Part shown: positions 27,245 to 35,796 of the stretch, one piece after another
Numbering within the stretch: the first letter of the stretch is position 1
How the letters are laid out: the number at the start of each line of letters is the position of its first letter
DNA from: CAZYJR01 sp964647905
GTDB lineage: Bacteria; Desulfobacterota; DSM-4660; Desulfatiglandales; HGW-15
Length of the DNA stretch: 64,000 nt
Assembly: GCA_964647905.1 (NCBI GenBank)
Contig: CAZYJR010000011.1
Location: forward strand, 1-64,000
Direction of reading: 5' to 3'
Program-made: the position numbers and the translations under genes
The notes under the pieces: generated by a model
The model's input: only the letters and a program-made list of their open reading frames with translations
The model's database searches: none
Told to the model about the DNA's origin: nothing

Positions 27245-27862
27245 TTAAAAACGGTACCGGAATAACTCTATGTCATTATGAAAGAAGGTTCCAACTATCT
27301 CCATTGTTTCGTGATCATAATAATTCCTGTACGCCCCACGTTCCGAAGCTTTTAGGTGCGGCAGGGAGACGGGTCTCCCGAGATGGTCACTAATTTCAGC
27401 AAAGCCTTCTTCTAATGTTTCAAACCGAATAATCCTATCTACGATTATATTTCCATCGATATCTGTAATCCAGGCTATCTGCGGCATAAACATTTTTGGG
27501 TTATCGCAATAAGTTCGGTCATTTTTTTCATAGGCTAATTGTACCCACTCTTTGAAAGTTATTCTATTTTCCTTGAGATTTGTTTGATTTGTCTTAAGTC
27601 GGTAAAAATAATGCGACACAACCTTGTCCCAGGGGTTTCTTACAACCGTGAACTTGAATTTTTCCCTAAAACGTTCAAAACCAACCTCTTCACGTTTCTC
27701 TATAGCTGTCTTATGTTCAGGGAACAAATCCAACGCTTTTTCAATGCTGGTTCCTCCTGTTTTGTTTATATGAATAAAAATGAAGTTGTATATATATCTT
27801 TGCTTATATTGCCAAAGACTTTTTTGAACATATTTAATTAAGCTTAGCAAGCCGATTCTCAT
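27245..27862 (-). CDS. Carbohydrate sulfotransferase (Sulfotransfer_2 type)
   Basis: A 205-residue protein of the Golgi-type carbohydrate sulfotransferase family found also in bacteria. FIFIHINKTGGTSIEKALD is its phosphosulfate loop (family form hIPKtaGTS), and KFTVVRNPWDKVVSHYFYRL is the second motif (VRNPWdRxvS). It probably modifies a nascent saccharide in the cytoplasm or at the membrane. It is the third sulfotransferase of the locus and belongs to a different subfamily from the other two, so several positions may be sulfated. Confidence 0.87.
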   Translation of the reverse strand: MRIGLLSLIKYVQKSLWQYKQRYIYNFIFIHINKTGGTSIEKALDLFPEHKTAIEKREEVGFERFREKFKFTVVRNPWDKVVSHYFYRLKTNQTNLKENRITFKEWVQLAYEKNDRTYCDNPKMFMPQIAWITDIDGNIIVDRIIRFETLEEGFAEISDHLGRPVSLPHLKASERGAYRNYYDHETMEIVGTFFHNDIELFRYRF

Positions 27863-28024
27863 TTAAATTGAAAAAGGATGTAAAGGTTATAGTCAAAAAG
27901 GTCAGTATAGTGGAAGATATTATATCCCAGCAAAAAGAAGTCTATTGTGTAGCACCAGTTTGGTTAGAGAAATCGGACTCTATTCTGTAATCCTATTATA
28001 TTCTCGAATTGTTATAAATTGTTG

Positions 28025-29359
28025 TCAAAAGCAAATATAGCTAATTGTCTTTCCAAATGTTATCTTTATATAATATAATGTAACCATGTTCCAGAAGGCC
28101 AAAGAACTCGCCCCTGCCAATGCAGCTCCATTTATGCCTATGTTCGGAATAAGAAGCAAGGATAAGATAATGTTAAGGAGCGCTGTACCTAAAATGATAT
28201 TCCTAAAGATTTGATGCTGACCAGTCATGTTCATAAACATAGCGGTTGAGCCTGAAATTGAATTAATAAATTGGCCTAATAGTAAAAAAACCATAGCAAA
28301 ATACGCAACCTCGAAATCTACGCCATACAGGAAACAAAGTAGTGATCTACCTAACAATACCAATAAGATAAGAAGCGGCATGGTAGTCCAAAAAACTAGC
28401 TTACTTATTTTCTGAGCCAGAGGGAAGAGTCGATCAAGCTGACCCGAGTGGAACAGCTCTGAAAATTTTGGTGCTGCCATAGAATTTACTGCTGTAAGTA
28501 CAAAAGCTGTCAGAGTTGCCAATTTTACAGCGGCAGCATAATAACCTACTTCAGTCTGAGGCCTAAAAATGCCCAGAATAATGACCCCAGTCTGGCCTAT
28601 AACAAATGTCATTGTGGCCGTCATGAGCATAGGTATGGAAATGGACAGGATCTCCCTCATTGGCATGAGATTCAGCGTATCGTTTGGAGTTTTCTTTTGC
28701 TGGAAAGCGCGTTCCATTATCAAAACCCCAACTAACGCCGAGATGGTTATAGACGCGAACATTGCGTAGATGGGGTTGTCAAGGTGGTAGAAGAAGACGG
28801 TAATAAGAGCGAGGATTACCAGCATTGAGAGGTGCGGTAGCAACTGCATTAAGGCGAATACCCGGATCAGGCGGAGGCCGCGAATCGCTTGAGTGTTCAA
28901 TTGCATGAGGGACTTGAAGATTACGAAGGCGGAAGCCAAGGCCAAGTAGAAACGGAGGTGGGGCTTTGAGAAGACTGTATCCGCAATAAAGCCTGAGGCG
29001 AGAAACAGAATCGTTCCGGTGAAAACTGAGACTGCTGCAACACAATACTGGGTCTTGCGGTAGACTTTGAAGGCTGAAGTGGGGGAGTGTTTAGAGATAT
29101 GTTCAGGGATCAGGCGCAAGATAGAGGTGTTTGTTCCCAGAAGCGTGAAGATCGTTACGAGCATGAGAAATGAGTTGAGCAGTGCGACAATTCCCAGAAC
29201 CTCGGCACCATACCAGCGGGCGATGATGATGCTGGTGATCATGCCGAAGACAGTGGCGATTACGCGGGCCCCAAGAGCCCAGGCAGAGCCTGTTAGGATC
29301 TCGGAGAATTTCTCGTCCGAGATCAAGTTGTGTACTTTTTGTCTTAGGAATCTGAACAT
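28025..29359 (-). CDS. Wzx-type oligosaccharide flippase
   Basis: A membrane protein of about 444 residues with 12-14 hydrophobic helices of the MATE/MVF flippase superfamily: GSAWALGARVIATVFGMITS, IIIARWYGAEVLG at the start and the polysaccharide-synthesis C-terminal half with VGYYAAAVKLATL. It moves the lipid-linked repeat unit to the periplasm for polymerisation. The ATG at 29359 overlaps the stop of the upstream antitoxin gene (TGATG), so its translation is probably coupled to that gene; a TTG at 29362 is an alternative. Confidence 0.87.
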   Translation of the reverse strand: MFRFLRQKVHNLISDEKFSEILTGSAWALGARVIATVFGMITSIIIARWYGAEVLGIVALLNSFLMLVTIFTLLGTNTSILRLIPEHISKHSPTSAFKVYRKTQYCVAAVSVFTGTILFLASGFIADTVFSKPHLRFYLALASAFVIFKSLMQLNTQAIRGLRLIRVFALMQLLPHLSMLVILALITVFFYHLDNPIYAMFASITISALVGVLIMERAFQQKKTPNDTLNLMPMREILSISIPMLMTATMTFVIGQTGVIILGIFRPQTEVGYYAAAVKLATLTAFVLTAVNSMAAPKFSELFHSGQLDRLFPLAQKISKLVFWTTMPLLILLVLLGRSLLCFLYGVDFEVAYFAMVFLLLGQFINSISGSTAMFMNMTGQHQIFRNIILGTALLNIILSLLLIPNIGINGAALAGASSLAFWNMVTLYYIKITFGKTISYICF

Positions 29360-29622
29360 CAAAAGAGAACCGGTTGCTTACCATATAGCAACGCGTCATG
29401 GTCTCCCGCGGTCTTCCCGTCGGAAGAGGAGGCCACAGCGCCGGCTCGATAGAGGGGGTCTTTGTCTAGGGGGCCGCTGGCAGGGTCTTCTTCATTCACG
29501 GGCACGATGCGGAAAGCGGGTCTGCTCCGGTAAAGGACGGTGAATTGCTCGCCTCTTTGAACACTTTTCACGATCTTCGGCAACTGTGACCGGAGCTCTT
29601 TCGTGTTAATGACCCGGTCCAT
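29359..29622 (-). CDS. Phd/YefM-family antitoxin without toxin
   Basis: An 87-residue Phd-type antitoxin: VINTKELRSQLPKIVKSVQR, then GEQFTVLYRSRPAFRIVPV. The C-terminus SSSDGKTAGDHDALLYGK is the tail usually followed at once by a VapC toxin gene. Here wzx takes the toxin's place. The antitoxin may therefore be a relic fixed as the leader gene of wzx, or a local repressor of the polysaccharide operon. Confidence 0.8.
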   Translation of the reverse strand: MDRVINTKELRSQLPKIVKSVQRGEQFTVLYRSRPAFRIVPVNEEDPASGPLDKDPLYRAGAVASSSDGKTAGDHDALLYGKQPVLF

Positions 29623-29710
29623 GGGTTGATATCCTTGAAGAAAAGCATAATGTCCGTCTTGAGGTTAACCGGGTGAAGGGCGCATGTCAAGGAGTGGGAA
29701 GATCACAATA

Positions 29711-30955
29711 TTAAGAAGCTGGACGATAAGAAGTAGGAAATAGAGTTATTGAAATTGCCAAAAGTGCTGTGAAAAGAACTGTGTTGCCGGGAATATGAAG
29801 ATTGAAGTCAAAGAAGCTGTGGAAGATCATGGCGGTAACACCGGCAAGCGCTCCCAATGTGGTTCCGCGCACCAATCGGCTTGGGTTTTTCAGCTTGTTG
29901 AGACCTTTGGCAAAAACAGCAATCAAGGAAATCACGATTGCGGCTGCTAGGACTATTCCGATCTCGGCAATGAAATGGAGGTAGTCGTTGTGGGCCATGG
30001 TGCGGTGAGCGGCAAGCCCCGGGGGTTGGTATTTGGTGAAGGCGTAACGGTATGTGCCGGGTCCGGTGCCTGTCAGGGGGTGTTCGCCGATCATGTCAAT
30101 GGTGCCCTGCCAGCCGAGGATCCTGGAATAGAGATTTGATTCGGTGTCCTTTGCGGTTGTCTCGATGATGCGCTCCACGACCGGGGTTGTGGAGAGGATG
30201 ATGAATAGGGCCAATATGGTGGTGCCGGTTATGCCTATGATAAGACGCTTTCTGTGAAAATGGCGGTCAAAGAGGAGGCCTACCGCCATGAAGATCAGGC
30301 CGGCTGCAGTGGCAAGCCATGCCCCCCGGGAGAGGGAGAGGATCAGGGCTGAGAGGACCATGCATGTTATATAGAGGAATAGGACGGTTTGACCCCGTGT
30401 GTAGCCTAGGAGCAAGAGGCCGAGGAGGAGGGGGAGGGCCATTTCCATGAAACCGGCCAGGTGGTCAGGGTTCCCGTAGGTGGATGAGAGGCGGTGGGTC
30501 AGGGCCGGTAGATCCGTGTAGTCCCACCATGGGAAAGGGTTTGTGCCGAGGTATTTGAAAAGGCCGAAAAGGGAGAGGAAAAGGGAGACGCCGATGATTA
30601 CATAGACCAGGTGGAGGATGTCCCTGCGGGTCCTGAATGTATGGATGGTGAGGTAGAAGACGATCAGGTAGTTGATGAGCAGGATCAGGGAGCGGATGCT
30701 TGTGGGTCTATGGACTGAGAAGATAAGGGATATGGTGCAAAGGGCAAGGAGGAGGACAATGGGCTTGTCCAGGGGCGTCTTGATCCAGTGGAGATTTCCC
30801 TCCCAGGTCTTTGTGATGAGAAAAGCAGTGAGGCCGATCAGGGTGATCATTTGAATGACGGTGATCGCCCAGGGCTGGACCGCTCCTCGGGCCAGGGGGG
30901 CGAAGATGAGCAGGGTGTATACGGAGTATCGGGGGAGTAGGGAGATAAAGGGCAT
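29711..30955 (-). CDS. O-antigen ligase family protein (Wzy_C type)
   Basis: A 414-residue membrane protein with about 11 helices and the conserved family signature in the large periplasmic loop: RILGWQGTIDMIGEHPLTGT, GPGTYRYAFTKYQPPG, then AHNDYLHFIAEIGIVL. It polymerises or ligates lipid-linked sugars. It is GC-rich like the kinase/export genes and unlike the AT-rich polymerase at 24684, so the locus has two such proteins of different origin. A promoter with an inverted repeat lies about 120 bp upstream. Confidence 0.85.
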   Translation of the reverse strand: MPFISLLPRYSVYTLLIFAPLARGAVQPWAITVIQMITLIGLTAFLITKTWEGNLHWIKTPLDKPIVLLLALCTISLIFSVHRPTSIRSLILLINYLIVFYLTIHTFRTRRDILHLVYVIIGVSLFLSLFGLFKYLGTNPFPWWDYTDLPALTHRLSSTYGNPDHLAGFMEMALPLLLGLLLLGYTRGQTVLFLYITCMVLSALILSLSRGAWLATAAGLIFMAVGLLFDRHFHRKRLIIGITGTTILALFIILSTTPVVERIIETTAKDTESNLYSRILGWQGTIDMIGEHPLTGTGPGTYRYAFTKYQPPGLAAHRTMAHNDYLHFIAEIGIVLAAAIVISLIAVFAKGLNKLKNPSRLVRGTTLGALAGVTAMIFHSFFDFNLHIPGNTVLFTALLAISITLFPTSYRPAS

Positions 30956-31074
30956 CGGGTTTATACAGCTCCGCCCCTTCGGTTACATGGGTAAAGGAAC
31001 CGATTGATTTCGGGGGATTATTTGGCCTGCCGGCGGCCGTATGAGGCTGCCGGGAGGGAATAAGTCGGCATATA

Positions 31075-31103
31075 AGTATCGGTTGCTGAACCGATCGCGT
31101 CAA
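31075..31103 (-). promoter_or_regulatory. Sigma-70-like promoter with palindromic spacer
   Basis: On the minus strand TTGACG (31098-31103) and GATACT (31075-31080) are 17 nt apart, upstream of the O-antigen ligase gene. The sequence ATCGGTTGCTGAACCGAT at 31078-31095 is a perfect 7-bp-arm inverted repeat lying between and over the two boxes, as an operator would. No regulator is identified. Confidence 0.5.
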
Positions 31104-31139
31104 TAATTTAGTAAAGCGAAAGCAAGCGCTATTTGTGCA

Positions 31140-32708
31140 TCAGGTGTCTTTCAGCTTCTCCCGGAGTTCCATGTGCCGTTTCTCATACCTCGGGTTTTCC
31201 GGTTCCAGGGCCGCGGCCTTAGCGGCGTGTTCCAGGGCCTCGTCGAATCGTCCGAGGTTAAGAAGGGCCTCGGCTGCATGGGCGTGGTACATGGCCTTGT
31301 CTGCAAGGGTTATGCCGGTCTCCCAGTCGGAAAGGGCCCCGGAGTGGTCGTTCATTCGGGTGCGCAGTTTCGCCCTATAGTGGAAGAGCCTGTGATTGGG
31401 CTTGTCGGATCGCTCAATGGCTCGGGTGGCGGCATGCTCAGCCGCTTCGATCTTGCCCGCATCCAGGAGGACCCGGCTGAAGAGATAGTGAAAGCGGCTG
31501 TTGTCCGGCTCGAGGACCGTGGCCTTCTGAATGGCGAGCTCCATGCGGTCCTGATCTCCTTGATGGGCCGCGATCTTGTAGAGCAGGTAGTGGGCATCGG
31601 CTGTGGGCCTTTGCCTGTTCAGGCGCTCCAGGAGGTAGCGGGCCTCGGTATAGGCCTTTATCTCGATGAGGGCCGCGGCCTTGACCAGTCCGGCCTCCGG
31701 GGAAAAGGGTATGGATCGGTCCGCACGGTCGAAAAAGTCCACAAAGGCGTGGATGTGGAGGTGGTTCTTGTAGGCCGAGAGGATGCGGCGGAGATGCCGT
31801 TCGCGGGAGGTGCTCGCCCTCAGCGCTTGCATGAAGGAGTCCTCCGCTTGGACGCGGTCTCCCGCTTTGAGAAAGAGGCGGCCGAGGCGGATGTGATGGG
31901 CCGGGCCGGCTTTACTGGGATTTTCCTCCAGGGCCAGGGTGTAGTGTCTTACCGCCTCCAGGGGCTTTAGGTTGCGCTCCATGATATCGGCAAGGGCGGT
32001 GTGGGCCTCGGCCGGCATTGTGCCTGAGTCTATTGCTTGGTGGAGGCCTTGAATGACTACCGCTTCCAAGGGCCTTGACCAGAAGGGCTCACGCTTGAGA
32101 CGGGTGTAGGTCGGAGGGTAGATGCGAACCAGGTCTTTTATGGTGTCGCGGAAGGCTCTTATGTCGCTTATTCGGTAGAGATACCGGGCCAGGGCGTAGC
32201 GATATAGGATGCCGTTGGGCCTGAGATCTATGGCCTTTCTGAAGTGGGGGAGGGGGTGGTGGGGGTTTTCATGGGGCCCGGGGTGAATCAGGTAGTGCAT
32301 GCGCTCCAGCCTGGCCGTGGAGCGGGCCAGGCCGTAATGGGCCTCGGCGTCTATGGGGATGAGCCCGGTCGCCCTTTCAAAGGCCTCTTTGGCGCGTTGT
32401 TCCAGCTCATAGGCTTGGTGGACGGGCTTTTCGCGGGAGAGGGCATGGAGGGCGCCTCCCAGGGCCTTCCACATCCCGCCGTCTTTGGGGAGCATCCCGG
32501 CCGCCTTTTCATAATGACGGACGGCTTCTTGATGGTCACCGGCCTCCATGGCGTCCCCGCCCCAGTGAAAGTGAAGGCGGGCTGCCAGCCGGACGGAGAG
32601 GAAGCCGAAGGCGGTGAGGAAGAGCAGGAGGATGATTGATGTCAAGAGGACCTTCTTGACGATGGAAGGGCCGGCTGGGGTTGAAGATTTTGGGTGTTGG
32701 GGAGACAT
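31140..32708 (-). CDS. Membrane-anchored TPR protein
   Basis: A 522-residue protein with one N-terminal membrane helix (VLLTSIILLLFLTAFGFLSV, about residues 20-40) followed by a run of tetratricopeptide repeats, for example GDHQEAVRHYEKAAGMLPKD, AHTALADIMERNLKPLEAVR and LGRFDEALEHAAKAAALEPE. The bulk is probably periplasmic and scaffolds other proteins. It sits between the BY-kinase and the ligase-family gene, so a role in assembling the polysaccharide machine is likely but not specific. Confidence 0.82.
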   Translation of the reverse strand: MSPQHPKSSTPAGPSIVKKVLLTSIILLLFLTAFGFLSVRLAARLHFHWGGDAMEAGDHQEAVRHYEKAAGMLPKDGGMWKALGGALHALSREKPVHQAYELEQRAKEAFERATGLIPIDAEAHYGLARSTARLERMHYLIHPGPHENPHHPLPHFRKAIDLRPNGILYRYALARYLYRISDIRAFRDTIKDLVRIYPPTYTRLKREPFWSRPLEAVVIQGLHQAIDSGTMPAEAHTALADIMERNLKPLEAVRHYTLALEENPSKAGPAHHIRLGRLFLKAGDRVQAEDSFMQALRASTSRERHLRRILSAYKNHLHIHAFVDFFDRADRSIPFSPEAGLVKAAALIEIKAYTEARYLLERLNRQRPTADAHYLLYKIAAHQGDQDRMELAIQKATVLEPDNSRFHYLFSRVLLDAGKIEAAEHAATRAIERSDKPNHRLFHYRAKLRTRMNDHSGALSDWETGITLADKAMYHAHAAEALLNLGRFDEALEHAAKAAALEPENPRYEKRHMELREKLKDT

Positions 32709-32743
32709 AGGGCGCCGCGGGTGTTTCCGGGAGAACCGCTGTT

Positions 32744-33976
32744 CTAGCCGGCCTCTCCATAGTACTCGGAATAGTATTTGTTATAGTACTTGTAGTAGCC
32801 TTCGCGTTTCGTGTCCACCTCGTTGAGCACGACGCCGATCAGATTGGCGTGGGTGTTGTTTACCTGTTCCACGGCCTTTTGGATCAAATCGCGGTTGACA
32901 TGACCGGACTTTACCACCAGCACCACGCCGTCGGTGCGGGGGGCGAGTAGCAGGGCGTCGGATGCCGGCAGCAGGGGTGGCGAATCAAGGACCACAACGT
33001 CGTACCGCGGCTTGAGGTAATCGAGGAGGAACGCCATGCGGTTGGACTCCAGGAGCTCGGCCGGCTTGGGCGGCCGGGGTCCGCTTGAGAGCAAAAAGAG
33101 GTTGTCGGTCTCTGTGGGCTGAATCGCTGCCTGGATCTCCTTGTTGAGGAAGGGCAGCTCCTCCTGGCCTATTACCACCTGTTTGTAGAGCTGGCGGAGG
33201 TCGGCCGGGTCAAATGACGGTCGGTCGAAATAGGAGCCTGAGAGCCTCTCGAACGTGTAGTCTCCCGACTTCATTTGGAGCGCGGTGCGCAGCCCCTCTA
33301 TCATGTGAAGCGAGACATATCCCTCCAGCACCTCCTCCTTGATCAGGCCGAGGCTAATGAGTATGAATCCCAGCTTCTGGCCCGTGCTTCGCTTGCGCCT
33401 GAGGGCGCCCTCGGCCTGCTCCTTGCTCAGGGCCCCGTCCTTGACCAGCAGGGTGGCGAGCTTCTTGTTCTCCGGCCGGGTGGGCCAGTGAACGTCCACC
33501 AGCTCGCCTTCCAGGAAGAAGAGGTCGGCCCTTTCCCCGCCTTCCTGCAGGTGCAGCACCCCCGTCCTCTTCTGAAAGGAGCAGAGCCGGAAGATGTCGC
33601 TCACGCCGAGGTCCTTGAGAGAGCCGGAGCGGACCTCGGTCCCGAAGGTGCCGGATAGGAGCCCGGTGAGACCGATACCGTTCCGGCGGGGGAAAAGCTC
33701 GCTCAGCCGTGGCTTGCGCAGGTCGGCGTCCATCATGAGTACGTTTCGGCCGGCCTGGGCCATGGTGTAGGAGAGGTTTACGACCGTGGTGGTCTTGCCC
33801 TCCATCTCCCCAGAGCTGGTTATGAGGACGGAGCGGAACTCCCTGTCCATGAATGCGAACCGGATGTTGGTGCGAAGCGTCCGGTAGGCCTCGGCGAACC
33901 TAGAGTAGGCGGGGTAGTTGGCCAGGAAGGCCTTGGCCAGTGATTCCTTGGAATGGTCTTTCTTGCGTTTCACCAT
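32744..33976 (-). CDS. BY-kinase (CpsD-like) with inserted DUF4388-type domain
   Basis: A 410-residue bacterial tyrosine kinase. Walker A is SSGEMEGKTTT, Walker A' VLMMDADLRKPRL and Walker B YDVVVLDSPPLL. The C-terminal tail is a Tyr cluster (YYKYYNKYYSEYYGEAG), the autophosphorylation site read by CpsB-type phosphatases. Between Walker A' and the usual L-x-x-L-x-x-G-x-x-P-P-x-P segment, residues about 118-250 form an extra domain (GVSDIFRLCSFQKRTGVLHL, ERADLFFLEGELVDVHWPTR) that looks like DUF4388/PATAN, a domain known from two-component and c-di-GMP-linked proteins. The kinase should control Wzz/Wza-mediated chain export; the insert probably lets another signal in. Confidence 0.85.
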   Translation of the reverse strand: MVKRKKDHSKESLAKAFLANYPAYSRFAEAYRTLRTNIRFAFMDREFRSVLITSSGEMEGKTTTVVNLSYTMAQAGRNVLMMDADLRKPRLSELFPRRNGIGLTGLLSGTFGTEVRSGSLKDLGVSDIFRLCSFQKRTGVLHLQEGGERADLFFLEGELVDVHWPTRPENKKLATLLVKDGALSKEQAEGALRRKRSTGQKLGFILISLGLIKEEVLEGYVSLHMIEGLRTALQMKSGDYTFERLSGSYFDRPSFDPADLRQLYKQVVIGQEELPFLNKEIQAAIQPTETDNLFLLSSGPRPPKPAELLESNRMAFLLDYLKPRYDVVVLDSPPLLPASDALLLAPRTDGVVLVVKSGHVNRDLIQKAVEQVNNTHANLIGVVLNEVDTKREGYYKYYNKYYSEYYGEAG

Positions 33977-34049
33977 ATGGTCCCGGGTATATGTTTATTG
34001 ATATTGAAGGTGAATGTGAGCTCCATTTTCATGGTATAGGCACGGCCGG

Positions 34050-35717
34050 TCATCCTTCGAGCTTCGGATCGGCCTTCTTGCCGGGATCCTCCCTTTTGCT
34101 GCGGGGGGCGTAATAGCCTTTGCCCGCTGACTGCTCGGCCTTTGGGACCACCGAGAGCACCGAGAGGTTGAGGTAGCGCTGGACATCGTCCTCGGTGTGG
34201 ACGGTCCTGTCCATATACTCCCTTAGAAAAGCGAGGCCCACCCCCAGCATGAGGCCGAAGATCAGGCCGAGGGTCAGGTTCCGCCTCTTGTTGGGCCGGA
34301 CCGGGGCCTGCGGCAAGGTCGCCTTCTCCGTGATCCGGATGTTGGAGACATCTATGTCCCCGGTGATGTCGGCCTCCTTCACCCTGGACAGGAGCGTGTC
34401 ATAGAGGTTCTTGTTCATCTCCACGCCCCGCTCCAGGATGTTGTAGCGGAGTTCCTTGCGGTTGGTCTCCATGGCTTCCTGCTCGAAGTCCTTCATGGTC
34501 TGCTGGAGCACCCGCTCGCGGGATACGAGCACCGCCCTCTCTGCTCGGAGGTTTTCCAGCTCCTTCTTGAGCTCCTGCTTGAGCTTGGCCCTGGTGTTTT
34601 CTATCTCCGCAGTGGCCTGGACTATTTTGGGGTGCTTTGACTTGTAGACCTTGCGCAGGCGCTCCAGCTCCACCTCGGCCGAGACCAGTTGGCCGTAGAG
34701 TTTGTCGATGAGCTCGTTTTCAATGAGGGACCGCACGTGGGGGATGTTCTCGCCGGTCTCGGCCACTTTCTGCAATTGGCGGAGCTTTGCATCCAGCTCC
34801 AGGCGCTTGTTCCTTGCCTGGATGTAGGCGTCGTTGAACTCCCGCATCTTCTGGGCGGTGACCTGCTGGCTGTCCTGGAGGGAAACGAGCTGGGCGTCCT
34901 GCTTGTAGGCCAGGAATTCCTCTTCGGCGTCTTCCAGGGCCTTCTTGACCTCATAGAGGTTGTCCGTGAGCCAGGCCAGTGTGTTTTGGGAGGACTCCAG
35001 CCGGTTGGCTATGTTGAAGTCGATATAGGACTGGGCCGCGGCATTGGCGATATCCCGGGCCATGTGGGGGATGGGGCTGTAGACCTTGAGTTTCAGGAGG
35101 CGGGTCTCCTCTATGGGTTCCACCTCGACCATGCCTTGAAGTGCCTGGACCAGGACCGTGGTCTCGTCCAGGGGTTCGGGTTCCCTGATGCCGATCCTGA
35201 GCTCATCCTGCTCGTCCGGGCCCAATAAGAGCTTTATGTTCCTCTTGAGTTGCGAAAGCCACTGCCTGACCGCACTCACCGGGGCGAACGAGGGCTCGCC
35301 CCTCTGGGGATTGAGGTCGGCCGGGTCCAGGTCCAGGCGCTGGATCACCCGCTCCATCACGGGCCGCGATCTGACCAACTGAAAGTGGGTGTTGAAGGTG
35401 AGGGACTCAGAGAGATAGCTCTCATACTCGGTACGCTGCCCGGTTATGGGGGACTGCTTTTGATCCTTGTCTATGATCATCGTGGCAGTCGCCTGAAATA
35501 CGGGGGTGACCCGGGCGTTGTAGAGCGCCACCAGTGTGAAGACCAGCACGGCCGAGAGCACTATGGTCCACTTGTGGCGGAGCAGTACGTGATAGTACTC
35601 CGAGAGATGGACGGTCCGCTCTTCCCCCAAGCCCCCTTCCGGGGTCAGCCAAGGGGGCAGGCGGTCCTGGTCCGGGATTGGTTGTTTCGGCTGTTCGGGT
35701 CTTTTGGTACCAGGCAT
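34050..35717 (-). CDS. Wzz/GumC-type chain-length regulator
   Basis: A 555-residue polysaccharide co-polymerase. An N-terminal helix (WTIVLSAVLVFTLVALYNAR, about residues 52-72) and a C-terminal helix (LGLIFGLMLGVGLAFL) enclose a long coiled-coil periplasmic part, with the conserved Pro-rich segment before the second helix (KATLPQAPVRPNKRR). It pairs with the BY-kinase gene next to it, whose ATPase part it would activate. It probably determines EPS chain length. The C-terminal cytoplasmic tail has no kinase domain. Confidence 0.88.
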   Translation of the reverse strand: MPGTKRPEQPKQPIPDQDRLPPWLTPEGGLGEERTVHLSEYYHVLLRHKWTIVLSAVLVFTLVALYNARVTPVFQATATMIIDKDQKQSPITGQRTEYESYLSESLTFNTHFQLVRSRPVMERVIQRLDLDPADLNPQRGEPSFAPVSAVRQWLSQLKRNIKLLLGPDEQDELRIGIREPEPLDETTVLVQALQGMVEVEPIEETRLLKLKVYSPIPHMARDIANAAAQSYIDFNIANRLESSQNTLAWLTDNLYEVKKALEDAEEEFLAYKQDAQLVSLQDSQQVTAQKMREFNDAYIQARNKRLELDAKLRQLQKVAETGENIPHVRSLIENELIDKLYGQLVSAEVELERLRKVYKSKHPKIVQATAEIENTRAKLKQELKKELENLRAERAVLVSRERVLQQTMKDFEQEAMETNRKELRYNILERGVEMNKNLYDTLLSRVKEADITGDIDVSNIRITEKATLPQAPVRPNKRRNLTLGLIFGLMLGVGLAFLREYMDRTVHTEDDVQRYLNLSVLSVVPKAEQSAGKGYYAPRSKREDPGKKADPKLEG

Positions 35718-35796
35718 TTTGAACCGGTGTCTTGAGTTTGCTTTCAGGCCGCCTCGATAGCGGCGGCGGTTGATATCTTTACCCTGAGACCCGGAC

